In this document: positions 28,237 through 36,555 of the stretch, one piece after another
How positions within the stretch are numbered: position 1 is the stretch's first letter
Layout of the letters: each line of letters starts with the position of its first letter
Source: Mycobacterium paraterrae
GTDB lineage: Bacteria > Actinomycetota > Actinomycetes > Mycobacteriales > Mycobacteriaceae
Direction: 5' to 3'
Length of the DNA: 64,000 bases
Assembly (NCBI RefSeq): GCF_022430545.2
Contig: NZ_CP092488.2
Coordinates: forward strand, 4,278,001-4,342,000
Position numbers and translations under genes: made by a program
Notes under the pieces: generated by a model
The model's input: only the letters and a program-made list of their open reading frames with translations
The model's database searches: none
Told to the model about the DNA's origin: nothing

Positions 28237-28252
28237 CAGTACGCTTGTCCTG
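28237..28252 (-). promoter_or_regulatory. Probable AcnR operator upstream of acn
   Basis: On the minus strand this reads CAGGACAAGCGTACTG, which fits the C. glutamicum AcnR consensus as I recall it, CAGNACnnncGTACTG, at every defined base. The half-sites CAGnAC and GTnCTG are symmetric. It lies about 120 bases upstream of the acn start in the gap shared with the divergent Rv1476-like gene. Citrate-responsive repression of acn-acnR through this site is inferred. Confidence 0.75.
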
Positions 28253-28338
28253 CATTCCGTTGGGTTCGGAAACGTGCTCTTCTTGCAGTCGACCGGCTGC
28301 TGTAACGCGCGCGTCGTCAGGCGGTACGGTTGTCGTCC

Positions 28339-28920
28339 GTGACCACCCCGCACGCGCCGCTCTACATACCTGGCGAGATATGTGGCACCGTCGGTGTCGA
28401 TCCGGCGACCAAGCCCGACGACTGCCTTGCTGTGGTCCAGCATCAGGTCACGGCGGGAAACATCAGTGCGCCGCCCTCCGTCACACCGGGCCTGCTCGAG
28501 TTGATCGACCAAGCCCACGACCACGGCATCGACTTGAAGATCGTGGTGCTCGACCACAACCCGCCCAACGACACTCCGCTTCGCGACATCGCGACGGTCG
28601 TCGGCTCCCAGCATCCCGACGCCACGGTGCTGGTGCTCAGCCCGAACTACGTCGGCTCGTACAGCACGCACTTTCCTCGGTCGACGCTGGAGATCGGTGA
28701 AGACCACGCCAAAACCGGCAATACGGTGCTGTCCGCTCAGAATTTCTTGCACGAGCTTGAGACGCCCCAATTTCCGTGGACGTCGTTCACCATTGTGGTG
28801 CTGATCGGGGTATTGGCCGCCGCTGTCGGAACGCGATTCCTGCAGTTGCGCGCAAGGCGCGCAGCAACGTCCGCCGACGGCGCCCAGGGGACTCCTCAAG
28901 GTGCCGATCGCAGCGTCTAG
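28339..28920 (+). CDS. Rv1476-like membrane protein
   Basis: This 193-residue protein matches Rv1476 in position and general design. The N-terminal 140 residues form a soluble alpha/beta domain (HGIDLKIVVLDHNPPNDTPL, DATVLVLSPNYVGSYS). A single membrane segment follows (SFTIVVLIGVLAAAVGTRFL), with a short basic cytoplasmic tail. The soluble domain is probably extracytoplasmic. GTG 28339 fits the leader better than TTG 28330. It lies immediately upstream of the ripA regulatory region and may take part in envelope functions, but no specific role is known. Confidence 0.8.
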   Translation: MTTPHAPLYIPGEICGTVGVDPATKPDDCLAVVQHQVTAGNISAPPSVTPGLLELIDQAHDHGIDLKIVVLDHNPPNDTPLRDIATVVGSQHPDATVLVLSPNYVGSYSTHFPRSTLEIGEDHAKTGNTVLSAQNFLHELETPQFPWTSFTIVVLIGVLAAAVGTRFLQLRARRAATSADGAQGTPQGADRSV

Positions 28921-28988
28921 CGGGCACTCTGTGCACCGTGTCGGATGGTGCTGACACTCATACCGCGAGCGCGGGCAAATTAGTGATG

Positions 28989-29064
28989 TCACCGTAGGGT
29001 CACAATTCTCAGAAGAACAGACTTGTAATTTGTGACATAAGTTTCCACTGGGTCAGATGTGACT
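28989..29064. promoter_or_regulatory. GTCACA/TGTGAC cluster upstream of ripA, candidate MtrA sites
   Basis: GTCAC at 28989-28993 and GTCACA at 29000-29005 form a direct repeat with an 11-base period. TGTGAC, its complement, occurs at 29032-29037 and 29059-29064. MtrA, the essential mycobacterial response regulator, binds GTCACA-type direct repeats and is known to act at ripA. The 249-base gap holds no gene; it also contains the ripA leader with AAGGAGA at 29151-29157. Confidence 0.5.
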
Positions 29065-29169
29065 TACGGTGCATGGGATGCATTGGTTTATTCCTGCTTC
29101 CAGCGATAACTGGGGGCTCGAAGTGCTAGCGCCATCCGCCCCGCGTTGAGCCAAGGAGACCCGACTCGA

Positions 29170-30591
29170 ATGAGACGCAACCGCCGCGGCTCGTCCAACA
29201 GAGCGGCGACCATGCTTGGCCGCCGCCTAGGGCCGGCGGTGGTCAGCATGGCGCTGCTCGTTGGCACATCTGGCCTCGCCGATGCCGACCCGGACTCGAT
29301 GGCCAAGTTGATCGCCGACGTGGCGCAGGCCAATCAGCGCCTGCAAGACCTCAACGCGCAGATCCAGACCGAGGAAGAAAGCGTCAACAAAGCGATCGTC
29401 AACGTCGAGGCCGCCCGCGACAACGCCGCAACCGCGCAGCATGACGTCGAGGCCAGCCAACGATCGGTTCGGGACGCCGACGCGGCAATTGCGGCCGCCC
29501 AGAAGCGATTCGACCGTTTCGCGGTCGCCAGTTACGTCAACGGTCCCTCGGACAGCTATCTGACCGCGAAGAACCCAGACGACATGATCGCAACGGCGGC
29601 CGCCGGTCAAACCCTGGCCGCCAGTTCGCAGCAGGTGATGGACAACCTGCAGCGTGCCCGCACTGAGCAGCTGAATAAGGAGTCCACGGCGCGGGCGGCA
29701 AAGCAGAAGGCGGACAAGGCGGTTGGTGACGCGCAAGCCAGCCAGAATGTGGCGGTGGCCGCGCTGACCGAGGTCCATCGCAAGTTCGGCGAGCAACAGC
29801 AAGAAGTCACAAGACTGGCCGATGAACGTAACGCGGCCCAATCCAGACTCGACGCCGCCCGCAATTGGTCGGCATCCGCGGGCGGACCGGATGCCGGACA
29901 GCGGGCGGCGTCGTCCCCCGGCGACCGATGGGACCCGGCGGCACCGGGCTCGCCGCAACGGCCGCGGGGCAGCGGGGGCAACTGGGATGGCGAGTGGGAC
30001 CCCACCTTGCCGATGGTGCCCAGCGCCAACGTCCCGGGCGACCCGATCGCGATCCTGAACAAGGTGCTCGGGACGATGTCGACCTCTTCCGAGGTCACCT
30101 CCAACATGGGCCGCAGCTTCCTACAGCAGCTCGGATTGGCACCCACCCCAACAGGTTTCACCAACGGCAAGATCCCCCGGGTCTATGGACGGCAGGCATC
30201 CGAATACGTGATCCGGCGCGGTCTGTCGCAGTTGGGCGTGCCGTACTCCTGGGGTGGTGGCACGGCCGCCGGACCGGGCAAGGGCATCGGATCGGGTTCG
30301 GGCACCGTCGGCTTCGACTGTTCCGGTCTGGTGCTGTACTCGTTCGCCGGTGTCGGCATCAAGCTGCCGCACTACTCGGGAGCACAGTACGACATGGGCC
30401 GCAAGATCCCGGCCTCCCAGATGCGCCGCGGTGACGTCATCTTCTACGGCCCCGGCGGTAGCCAGCACGTCACGATTTACCTCGGCCAGGGACAGATGCT
30501 CGAGGCGCCCGACGTCGGCCTGAAAGTGCGGGTCGCGCCGGTTCGCACCAGCGGTATGACGCCCTACGTGGTCCGTTACATCGAATACTGA
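29170..30591 (+). CDS. ripA: Peptidoglycan endopeptidase RipA (Rv1477 homologue)
   Basis: This 473-residue secreted NlpC/P60 endopeptidase cleaves D-glutamyl-mDAP bonds at the septum. Residues 1-39 are a signal peptide (MRRNRRGSS to GLADA). Residues 45-230 form a coiled coil that blocks the active site until processing. A Gly/Pro-rich hinge follows. The C-terminal domain carries the catalytic triad Cys384 (GFDCSGLV), His433 (SQHVTIY) and Glu445 (MLEAPD), one residue off the M. tuberculosis numbering. ATG 29170 follows AAGGAGA. ripB lies 16 bases downstream. Confidence 0.95.
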   Translation: MRRNRRGSSNRAATMLGRRLGPAVVSMALLVGTSGLADADPDSMAKLIADVAQANQRLQDLNAQIQTEEESVNKAIVNVEAARDNAATAQHDVEASQRSVRDADAAIAAAQKRFDRFAVASYVNGPSDSYLTAKNPDDMIATAAAGQTLAASSQQVMDNLQRARTEQLNKESTARAAKQKADKAVGDAQASQNVAVAALTEVHRKFGEQQQEVTRLADERNAAQSRLDAARNWSASAGGPDAGQRAASSPGDRWDPAAPGSPQRPRGSGGNWDGEWDPTLPMVPSANVPGDPIAILNKVLGTMSTSSEVTSNMGRSFLQQLGLAPTPTGFTNGKIPRVYGRQASEYVIRRGLSQLGVPYSWGGGTAAGPGKGIGSGSGTVGFDCSGLVLYSFAGVGIKLPHYSGAQYDMGRKIPASQMRRGDVIFYGPGGSQHVTIYLGQGQMLEAPDVGLKVRVAPVRTSGMTPYVVRYIEY

Positions 30592-30607
30592 CGCGTTGAA
30601 AGGATCT

Positions 30608-31330
30608 ATGCGCCAACGTTCAACGGACTGCGGGGGCAGGCGCCGGACCAGAGCGGTCTGGTCGGTGCTGGCCGCCATCAGCCTGCTCATCGGGCTGGCG
30701 ACTCCAGCGCAGGCTGAGGACGGCGCGTGGGATCCCACCCTGCCGCCCACGATCAGCGCGGGCGCGCCAGGGGACCCGGTGGCCATGGCCAACCAGTCGC
30801 TGCAGGCGACCGCGCAAGCCACCCAGACGACTCTCGGACTTGGACAGCAATTCCTCAACGGCCTTGGAATCAACCTGGGTGGTAAGCCCGCCAGCACCAG
30901 TGCGAGCGGAATCCCGCGGGTGTACGGCCGGCAAGCCGTCGAATATGTGATCCGCCGTGGCTCGTCACAGCTAGGTGTGCCCTACTCGTGGGGCGGCGGC
31001 ACACCGAACTCGCCGAGCAAAGGCATCGACTCCGGGGCCAACGTTGTCGGCTTCGACTGCTCGGGCCTGGTCCGCTACAGCTTCGCCGGGGTGGGCGTGC
31101 TGTTGCCCCGGTTCTCCGGTGACCAATACAACGCCGGCCGTCACATTCCGCCCTCGCAGGCCAAGCGCGGCGACCTGATCTTCTACGGCCCCGGCGGCGG
31201 ACAGCACGTGACTATTTATCTAGGCAATGGGCAGATGCTGGAGGCGTCGGGCAGCGCCGGCAAAGTCACCATCAGCCCGGTGCGGAAGGGCGGCATGACG
31301 CCGTTCCTGACGCGGATCATCGAGTACTGA
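30608..31330 (+). CDS. ripB: Peptidoglycan endopeptidase RipB (Rv1478 homologue)
   Basis: This 240-residue NlpC/P60 protein is a shorter paralogue of RipA without the coiled coil. A signal peptide ends near TPAQAEDG. A short WDPTLPP linker precedes the catalytic domain, which has VGFDCSGLVRYSF, GQHVTIYLGNG and MLEAS, the same Cys-His-Glu arrangement. ATG 30608 is preceded by GAAAGGA; the frame is open four codons further. It shares a transcript with ripA. Both enzymes act outside the membrane on septal and lateral wall. Confidence 0.93.
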   Translation: MRQRSTDCGGRRRTRAVWSVLAAISLLIGLATPAQAEDGAWDPTLPPTISAGAPGDPVAMANQSLQATAQATQTTLGLGQQFLNGLGINLGGKPASTSASGIPRVYGRQAVEYVIRRGSSQLGVPYSWGGGTPNSPSKGIDSGANVVGFDCSGLVRYSFAGVGVLLPRFSGDQYNAGRHIPPSQAKRGDLIFYGPGGGQHVTIYLGNGQMLEASGSAGKVTISPVRKGGMTPFLTRIIEY

Positions 31331-31573
31331 CCGATCCGTGTGCCTGGCTTCGTCTCAGTTCGCTGCGCCCGCCGCGCCGTCGCCGGGCAAGTTCGACGGC
31401 CCGGCTTCTCCCTAGCGGGCCGCAGGCGCTGCATCGTCGCCGGACGGGTCACGTCGACGGATGCCAGGTCGCCTGGAATAGTTGAGCCAGGGCATGCAAT
31501 GCCCGGCGACGTTCGCAGCGCGAGTAGTCGTGTTCGATCGAATTCTGGAAGGTAGAGCCGTGGAGGGTGATCG

Positions 31574-32707
31574 ATGACATCAGCAGGCGGGCCGCCGCCG
31601 GGCACCAGCGGTTACCCGGGTCCGGGCAGCGCACCAACGGCCCCTGCGCATGCGGCCCCCGGTGGTGGCGGCAATGGCTTGGCGGCCGAGGTACACACCT
31701 TGGAGCGGGCCATCTTCGAGGTCAAACGCATCATTGTCGGCCAGGACCAGCTGGTCGAGCGGATGCTCGTCGGCTTGCTGTCCAAGGGCCACGTGCTGCT
31801 CGAGGGTGTGCCGGGCGTCGCCAAAACGCTGGCCGTGGAGACGTTCGCCAAGGTGGTCGGCGGGTCGTTCGCGCGCATCCAGTTCACTCCTGACCTGGTA
31901 CCCACCGACATCATCGGTACCCGTATCTACCGGCAGGGCAAAGAGGAGTTCGACACCGAGCTAGGTCCGGTCGTCGCCAATTTCCTGCTTGCGGACGAGA
32001 TCAACCGTGCGCCGGCCAAGGTGCAGTCCGCGCTGCTGGAGGTCATGCAGGAGCGCAAGGTCTCTATCGGCGGCAAGAGCTATCCGTTGCCCAACCCGTT
32101 CCTGGTGATGGCGACGCAGAACCCGATCGAGCACGAGGGCGTCTACCCGCTGCCCGAAGCGCAACGTGACCGCTTTCTGTTCAAGATCAACGTCGGCTAT
32201 CCCTCGCCGGAAGAAGAGCGCGAGATCATCTACCGGATGGGCGTCAAGCCGCCAGAGCCCAAGCAGATCCTGGACACCGGTGACCTGATTCGGCTGCAGG
32301 AGATCGCGTCGAACAACTTCGTCCACCATGCGCTGGTCGACTACGTGGTGCGGGTCGTCACGGCCACCCGTCACCCCGAGCAGCTCGGCATGAACGACGT
32401 GAAGAGCTGGATCTCGTTCGGTGCGTCGCCGCGTGCATCACTGGGCATCATCGCGGCCTCGCGGTCGCTGGCGCTGGTGCGTGGTCGCGACTACGTGATC
32501 CCGCAGGACATCGTCGAGGTGATCCCCGACGTGCTGCGTCACCGCCTCGTGCTGACCTACGACGCGTTGGCCGACGAGATCTCTTCGGAGATCGTCATCA
32601 ATCGCGTGCTGCAGACCGTCGGCTTGCCGCAGGTCAACGCTGTTCCGCAGCAAGGCCATTCGGTTCCGCCGGCGATGCAGGCCGCGGGTGCGGCCAGCGG
32701 TCGGTGA
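31574..32707 (+). CDS. moxR1: MoxR family AAA+ ATPase (Rv1479 homologue)
   Basis: This 377-residue AAA+ protein has Walker A GVPGVAKTLAVETFAKVVGG, Walker B LLADEINRAPAKVQSALLEVM and sensor 1 in VMATQNPIEHEG. The first 30 residues are a Pro/Gly-rich tail. MoxR ATPases are chaperone-like and act with von Willebrand-type proteins; two partners are encoded next. ATG 31574 has GGAGG seven bases upstream. The 243-base gap before it holds no visible gene, so it may have its own promoter. Confidence 0.95.
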   Translation: MTSAGGPPPGTSGYPGPGSAPTAPAHAAPGGGGNGLAAEVHTLERAIFEVKRIIVGQDQLVERMLVGLLSKGHVLLEGVPGVAKTLAVETFAKVVGGSFARIQFTPDLVPTDIIGTRIYRQGKEEFDTELGPVVANFLLADEINRAPAKVQSALLEVMQERKVSIGGKSYPLPNPFLVMATQNPIEHEGVYPLPEAQRDRFLFKINVGYPSPEEEREIIYRMGVKPPEPKQILDTGDLIRLQEIASNNFVHHALVDYVVRVVTATRHPEQLGMNDVKSWISFGASPRASLGIIAASRSLALVRGRDYVIPQDIVEVIPDVLRHRLVLTYDALADEISSEIVINRVLQTVGLPQVNAVPQQGHSVPPAMQAAGAASGR

Positions 32708-33666
32708 CTGACTCCAACTCCGCGGCCGAGCGGCCCGTAGTCCGTCCGCCGTCCATGCAGCGCGGAAACATCGACGATCCCAAGTTGTCGGCGGCGTTGC
32801 GGACCCTCGAGCTCACGGTCAAACGCAAGCTCGACGGTGTCCTGCACGGTGACCACCTCGGCCTGATCCCCGGTCCGGGTTCGGAGCCGGGGGAGTCACG
32901 CGAGTACCAGCCGGGCGACGACGTGCGCCGGATGGACTGGGCGGTCACCGCGCGGACCACGCATCCGCACGTTCGGCAGATGATCGCCGACCGGGAGCTC
33001 GAGACGTGGCTGGTGGTCGACATGTCGGCCAGCCTGGACTTCGGCACCGCGGTCTGCGAGAAGCGTGATCTGGCGGTGGCGGCCGCGGCGGCCATCACGT
33101 TCTTGAACAGCGGCGGCGGAAACCGGCTCGGTGCGCTGATTGCCAACGGCGAGAAGGTAACTCGCGTACCGGCCCGCTCTGGGCGGCAGCACGAGCAGAC
33201 GTTGTTGCGCACGATCGCCACGATGCCGAAGGCGCCGGTGGGCGTGCGAGGCGACCTGGCGGTGGCCATCGACGCGTTGCGCCGTCCCGAGCGCCGCCGC
33301 GGGATGGCGGTAATCATCAGCGACTTCCTCGGGCCGATCAACTGGATGCGCCCGCTGCGGGCGATCGCGGCGCGTCACGAGGTCCTCGGCGTCGAGATCC
33401 TGGATCCGCGTGACGTCGAGTTGCCCGACGTCGGTGATGTCATCCTGCAAGACGCCGAGACGGGTCGCTCCCGTGAATTCACCATCGACGAACAGTTGCG
33501 CGACGACTTCGCGAAAGCGGCAGAGGCGCACCGCGCCGACGTGGCCCGAACGTTGCGCAGCTGCGGGGCGCCGCTCCTTTCGCTGCGCACCGACCGGGAT
33601 TGGATCGCCGACATCGTCCGTTTCGTCGAATCTCGCCGGCGCGGTGCACTGGCGGGGCGCCAGTGA
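32704..33666 (+). CDS. DUF58 protein, MoxR partner (Rv1480 homologue)
   Basis: This 320-residue cytoplasmic protein contains the DUF58 signature YQPGDDVRRMDWAVTARTTH and a degenerate VWA-like fold with WLVVDMSASLDFGTA. Such proteins are standard partners of MoxR ATPases. The GTG start at 32704 overlaps the moxR1 stop by four bases, giving translational coupling. The exact role is unknown; the cluster is associated with stress and envelope functions in M. tuberculosis. Confidence 0.9.
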   Translation: MTDSNSAAERPVVRPPSMQRGNIDDPKLSAALRTLELTVKRKLDGVLHGDHLGLIPGPGSEPGESREYQPGDDVRRMDWAVTARTTHPHVRQMIADRELETWLVVDMSASLDFGTAVCEKRDLAVAAAAAITFLNSGGGNRLGALIANGEKVTRVPARSGRQHEQTLLRTIATMPKAPVGVRGDLAVAIDALRRPERRRGMAVIISDFLGPINWMRPLRAIAARHEVLGVEILDPRDVELPDVGDVILQDAETGRSREFTIDEQLRDDFAKAAEAHRADVARTLRSCGAPLLSLRTDRDWIADIVRFVESRRRGALAGRQ

Positions 33667-33712
33667 CTTACGTCCTGTACGAGTCGGGCCACCACACCAA
33701 GACGGGTCTGCT

Positions 33713-34720
33713 ATGACATTGCCGTTGCTCGGACCGATGACGCTGTCCGGGTTTGCCCACCCATGGTTCTTCCTGTTCCTGGCAGTGATCGCGGCGATCG
33801 TCGCGTTGTACGTCTTCGCGCAGCTGGCCCGGCAGCGCCGGATGCTGCGTTTCGCCAACATGGAACTGCTGGAAAGCGTTGCGCCCAAACAGCCCACGCG
33901 TTGGCGGCACCTGTCGGCGATCCTGCTGGTCGCCTCGCTGCTGTTGTTCACCATTGCGATGGCCGGCCCTACCCACGACGTCCGGATTCCGCGCAACCGG
34001 GCCGTCGTGATGCTCGTCATCGACGTGTCCCAGTCCATGCGGGCCACCGACGTCGAGCCCAACCGGATGGCCGCCGCGGAGGTTGCGGCCAAGGAGTTCG
34101 CCGGTGAGCTGACACCCGGTATCAACCTCGGCCTGATCGCCTATGCGGGGACGTCGACCGTGCTGGTCCAGCCGACGACCAACCGTGACGCGACCAAGGC
34201 TGCGCTGGACAAGCTGCAGTTCGCCGATCGGACCGCGACCGGTGAGGGTATTTTCACCGCGCTGCAGGCGATCGCCACCGTTGGTGCGGTGATCGGCGGC
34301 GGCGATACCCCGCCGCCGGCCCGCATCGTGTTGTTCTCCGACGGTAAAGAGACGATGCCGACAAACCCCGACAACCCCAAGGGGGCGTTCACCGCGGCGC
34401 GGACGGCCAAGGACCAGGGCGTGCCGATTTCGACCATCTCGTTCGGCACCCCGTATGGGTTCGTGGAGATCAACGGTCAACGCCAGCCGGTGCCGGTTGA
34501 CGACAGCACGATGAAGAAGGTTGCCGAGCTCTCCGGCGGCACCCACTACGACGCCGCGAACCTTCAGGAGCTCAAGCAGGTCTACGCCTCGCTGCAACAG
34601 CAGATCGGCTACGAGACCATCAGAGGCGACGCGAGCATCGGTTGGCTGCGCCTGGGTTCGCTGGTGTTGGCGCTGGCTGGCCTGGCGGCGCTGCTGATCA
34701 ACCGGCGGCTGCCGACCTGA
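33713..34720 (+). CDS. VWA-domain membrane protein (Rv1481 homologue)
   Basis: This 335-residue protein has two N-terminal membrane segments (residues 17-36 and 62-80), a VWA domain with an intact metal-ion-dependent adhesion site (VIDVSQSMRATD), and a C-terminal membrane segment (LGSLVLALAGLAALLI). It is BatA-like and a likely partner of MoxR1 at the membrane. ATG 33713 is chosen by the hydrophobic start MTLPLLGPMTL and equal length to Rv1481. It ends the ripA-moxR cluster. Confidence 0.92.
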   Translation: MTLPLLGPMTLSGFAHPWFFLFLAVIAAIVALYVFAQLARQRRMLRFANMELLESVAPKQPTRWRHLSAILLVASLLLFTIAMAGPTHDVRIPRNRAVVMLVIDVSQSMRATDVEPNRMAAAEVAAKEFAGELTPGINLGLIAYAGTSTVLVQPTTNRDATKAALDKLQFADRTATGEGIFTALQAIATVGAVIGGGDTPPPARIVLFSDGKETMPTNPDNPKGAFTAARTAKDQGVPISTISFGTPYGFVEINGQRQPVPVDDSTMKKVAELSGGTHYDAANLQELKQVYASLQQQIGYETIRGDASIGWLRLGSLVLALAGLAALLINRRLPT

Positions 34721-34733
34721 TCCGCTGCGCGTT

Positions 34734-34792
34734 GCGAGCGTAACGCCATGGCGTTGTTCGCCCGCCCGATCGACCCGCTGCGTTACGCTCGC
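34734..34792. repeat. GCGAGCGTAACGCCA repeat with inverted partner (3' of DUF559 gene)
   Basis: GCGAGCGTAACGCCA lies at 34734-34748. It runs into a 14-bp perfect palindrome AACGCCATGGCGTT (34742-34755). Its reverse complement CGTTACGCTCGC recurs at 34781-34792, overlapping the stop codon of the DUF559 gene. The same 15-mer appears again upstream of that gene at 35658. The structure could form a terminator between convergent genes, but the repetition on both flanks suggests more. Confidence 0.65.
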
Positions 34793-35622
34793 TCAGCCAG
34801 GGCGGCGCGCACGCGGCGCAAAATGTCCGAAGGATGGTCCTCGGCGACTACCCGGACGACGATCCACCCTCTGCGTCCGACAGTTTCATGACGCCGGATG
34901 TCCCTTACGTACTGCGCTCTATCCGTTCGGTGATGGTCGCCGTCATACTCGACCGCGACCATCACGTCCTCCCACCCCATGTCCAAATAAGCCATTAAGC
35001 AACCGAATTCGTCGTATACCGGGATTTGAGTTTGCGGTGCTGGAAGCCCACCGCGAACCAGCAGCAGGCGCAACCAGCTCTCTCGCGGTGACTGTGCGCC
35101 CCCGTCGATCAGCTCGAGAGCCGCCCTCGCGCGGATCATCCAACGCCGGCCGCGGTAACGCTCCACCAGCAGTTCGATGTCGGCCGGCTTCAGCTCGACC
35201 GCCTGCGCCAGCGCATCGATTCCCGCCACTGCCACGCCCAGCGAGTACCGCCTGGCGATGTCGAGCGCAGTTCTGGCCGGAGAGGTGACGCGCATACCGT
35301 CGAGAACGATGATCTCGTCGGCCTCGACGCGTTCTTCCCAAACCCGAATTCCGGGCACCGGGCGGCGGTTGGTGTCGATGATTGCCGCAGGCCAGGCGGC
35401 ATTGATCCAGCGCGAGCCGTGTAACGCTGACGCGGAGAATCCGGCGAGTATCCCGCGGCGCCGGGAGCGCAGCCAGCAGGCCCTGGCCCGTAAGGTCGGG
35501 GTCAGTGCGACACCCTTTGCGAGGTATACGTCGTGATGCAGCCGAACGCAATATCGCCTCAGCTTGAAACGGGTCACTCGGCCCGCAGTCAGCGCTTCGC
35601 TGCCGAGAAACGGCTCGTCCAT
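34783..35622 (-). CDS. DUF559 protein with AbiEi-like N-terminus
   Basis: This 279-residue protein begins with a winged-helix-like region (LTAGRVTRFKLRRYCVRLHHDVYLAKG) of the AbiEi antitoxin-like type. It ends with a DUF559 domain related to very-short-patch-repair endonucleases: LDMGWEDVMVAVEYDGDHHR, RRHETVGRRGWIVVRVVAED. The D/E residues of a PD-(D/E)XK core are present. It occupies the place of Rv1482c, though orthology is not certain. Mycobacteria carry many such genes and no function is established. The 15-bp repeat on both flanks is unusual. ATG 35622 is chosen over an upstream in-frame start because the conserved MDEPFLGSEAL begins there. Confidence 0.75.
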   Translation of the reverse strand: MDEPFLGSEALTAGRVTRFKLRRYCVRLHHDVYLAKGVALTPTLRARACWLRSRRRGILAGFSASALHGSRWINAAWPAAIIDTNRRPVPGIRVWEERVEADEIIVLDGMRVTSPARTALDIARRYSLGVAVAGIDALAQAVELKPADIELLVERYRGRRWMIRARAALELIDGGAQSPRESWLRLLLVRGGLPAPQTQIPVYDEFGCLMAYLDMGWEDVMVAVEYDGDHHRTDRAQYVRDIRRHETVGRRGWIVVRVVAEDHPSDILRRVRAALAERA

Positions 35623-35657
35623 GGCGGGCAGTGTCCCGCCGCCGACCGACAAGGCCC

Positions 35658-35710
35658 GCGAGCGTAACGCCAGGGCACGACCTGGGCGGTAAGCGGGACC
35701 GTGGCGTTAC
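35658..35710. repeat. GCGAGCGTAACGCCA repeat with inverted partner (5' of DUF559 gene)
   Basis: GCGAGCGTAACGCCA at 35658-35672 is identical to the copy at 34734-34748. TGGCGTTAC at 35702-35710 is the reverse complement of its last nine bases. The element lies in the 156-base divergent gap between the DUF559 gene and fabG1. It may be an operator of the DUF559 gene or a recognition sequence of its product. Confidence 0.6.
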
Positions 35711-35763
35711 CCTCGGCGACCAATCGGTGAACGCCGGGCGATTTCGGTGACGCCGTGGTCAAG

Positions 35764-35778
35764 CGATAGGTTGTCCGG
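35764..35778 (+). promoter_or_regulatory. fabG1-inhA promoter region, wild-type at -15
   Basis: The sequence CGATAGGTTGTCCGG directly before GTG 35779 corresponds to CGATAGGTTGTCGGG in the M. tuberculosis fabG1-inhA promoter. The base at -15, mutated to T in isoniazid- and ethionamide-resistant M. tuberculosis, is C here (35764), the susceptible type. Confidence 0.7.
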
Positions 35779-36522
35779 GTGACTGATGTAGCCACCGACG
35801 GCGGTAAGCCCCCATTCGTTTCTCGCTCGGTCCTGGTCACCGGCGGAAACCGCGGGATCGGGCTGGCCATCGCGCAGCGGTTGGCAGCCGACGGCCACAA
35901 GGTCGCGATCACGCATCGCGGGTCCGGCGCCCCCCAGGGATTGTTCGGCGTCGAGTGCGATGTAACGGACAGCGCGGCCGTCGATCGCGCGTTTACCGCG
36001 GTCGAGGAACATCAGGGCCCCGTCGAAGTGGTGGTGTCCAATGCCGGCGTTTCCGCGGACGCATTCCTCATCCGGATGACCGAGGAGCGCTTCGAGAAGG
36101 TCATCGACGCCAACCTCACCGGCGCGTTCCGGGTGGTGCAGCGCGCGTCGCGGAGCATGCAGCGCAAGCGATTCGGCCGGTTGATCTTCATCGGCTCGGT
36201 ATCGGGCACCTGGGGCATCGGCAACCAGGCCAACTATGCCGCGTCGAAGGCCGGCGTCATCGGCATGGCCCGATCGATTTCGCGCGAGTTGTCCAAGGCC
36301 AACGTCACGGCCAATGTCGTCGCTCCCGGCTACATCGACACCGACATGACCCGCGCCCTGGACGAGCGGATCCAAGAGGGTGCGCTGGACTTCATTCCCG
36401 CCAAGCGCGTCGGCACCGCCGCTGAAGTCGCGGGAGTGGTCAGCTTTTTGGCTTCCGAGGATGCGAGCTACATCTCCGGAGCGGTCATCCCGGTCGACGG
36501 CGGCATGGGCATGGGCCACTGA
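35779..36522 (+). CDS. fabG1: 3-oxoacyl-ACP reductase FabG1/MabA (Rv1483 homologue)
   Basis: This 247-residue short-chain dehydrogenase reduces beta-ketoacyl-AcpM in the FAS-II cycle that elongates mycolic acid precursors. It has the NADPH motif VTGGNRGIGLAIAQRLA, the catalytic Ser in IGSVSGTWGIGNQ and the YxxxK motif in ANYAASKAGVIGM. GTG 35779 matches the MabA start. It is very close to the M. tuberculosis protein throughout. inhA follows after 33 bases with its own AGGA. Confidence 0.96.
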   Translation: MTDVATDGGKPPFVSRSVLVTGGNRGIGLAIAQRLAADGHKVAITHRGSGAPQGLFGVECDVTDSAAVDRAFTAVEEHQGPVEVVVSNAGVSADAFLIRMTEERFEKVIDANLTGAFRVVQRASRSMQRKRFGRLIFIGSVSGTWGIGNQANYAASKAGVIGMARSISRELSKANVTANVVAPGYIDTDMTRALDERIQEGALDFIPAKRVGTAAEVAGVVSFLASEDASYISGAVIPVDGGMGMGH

Positions 36523-36555
36523 CCGGCTCGAACGAACTGAGGAATTAGGACGGAC

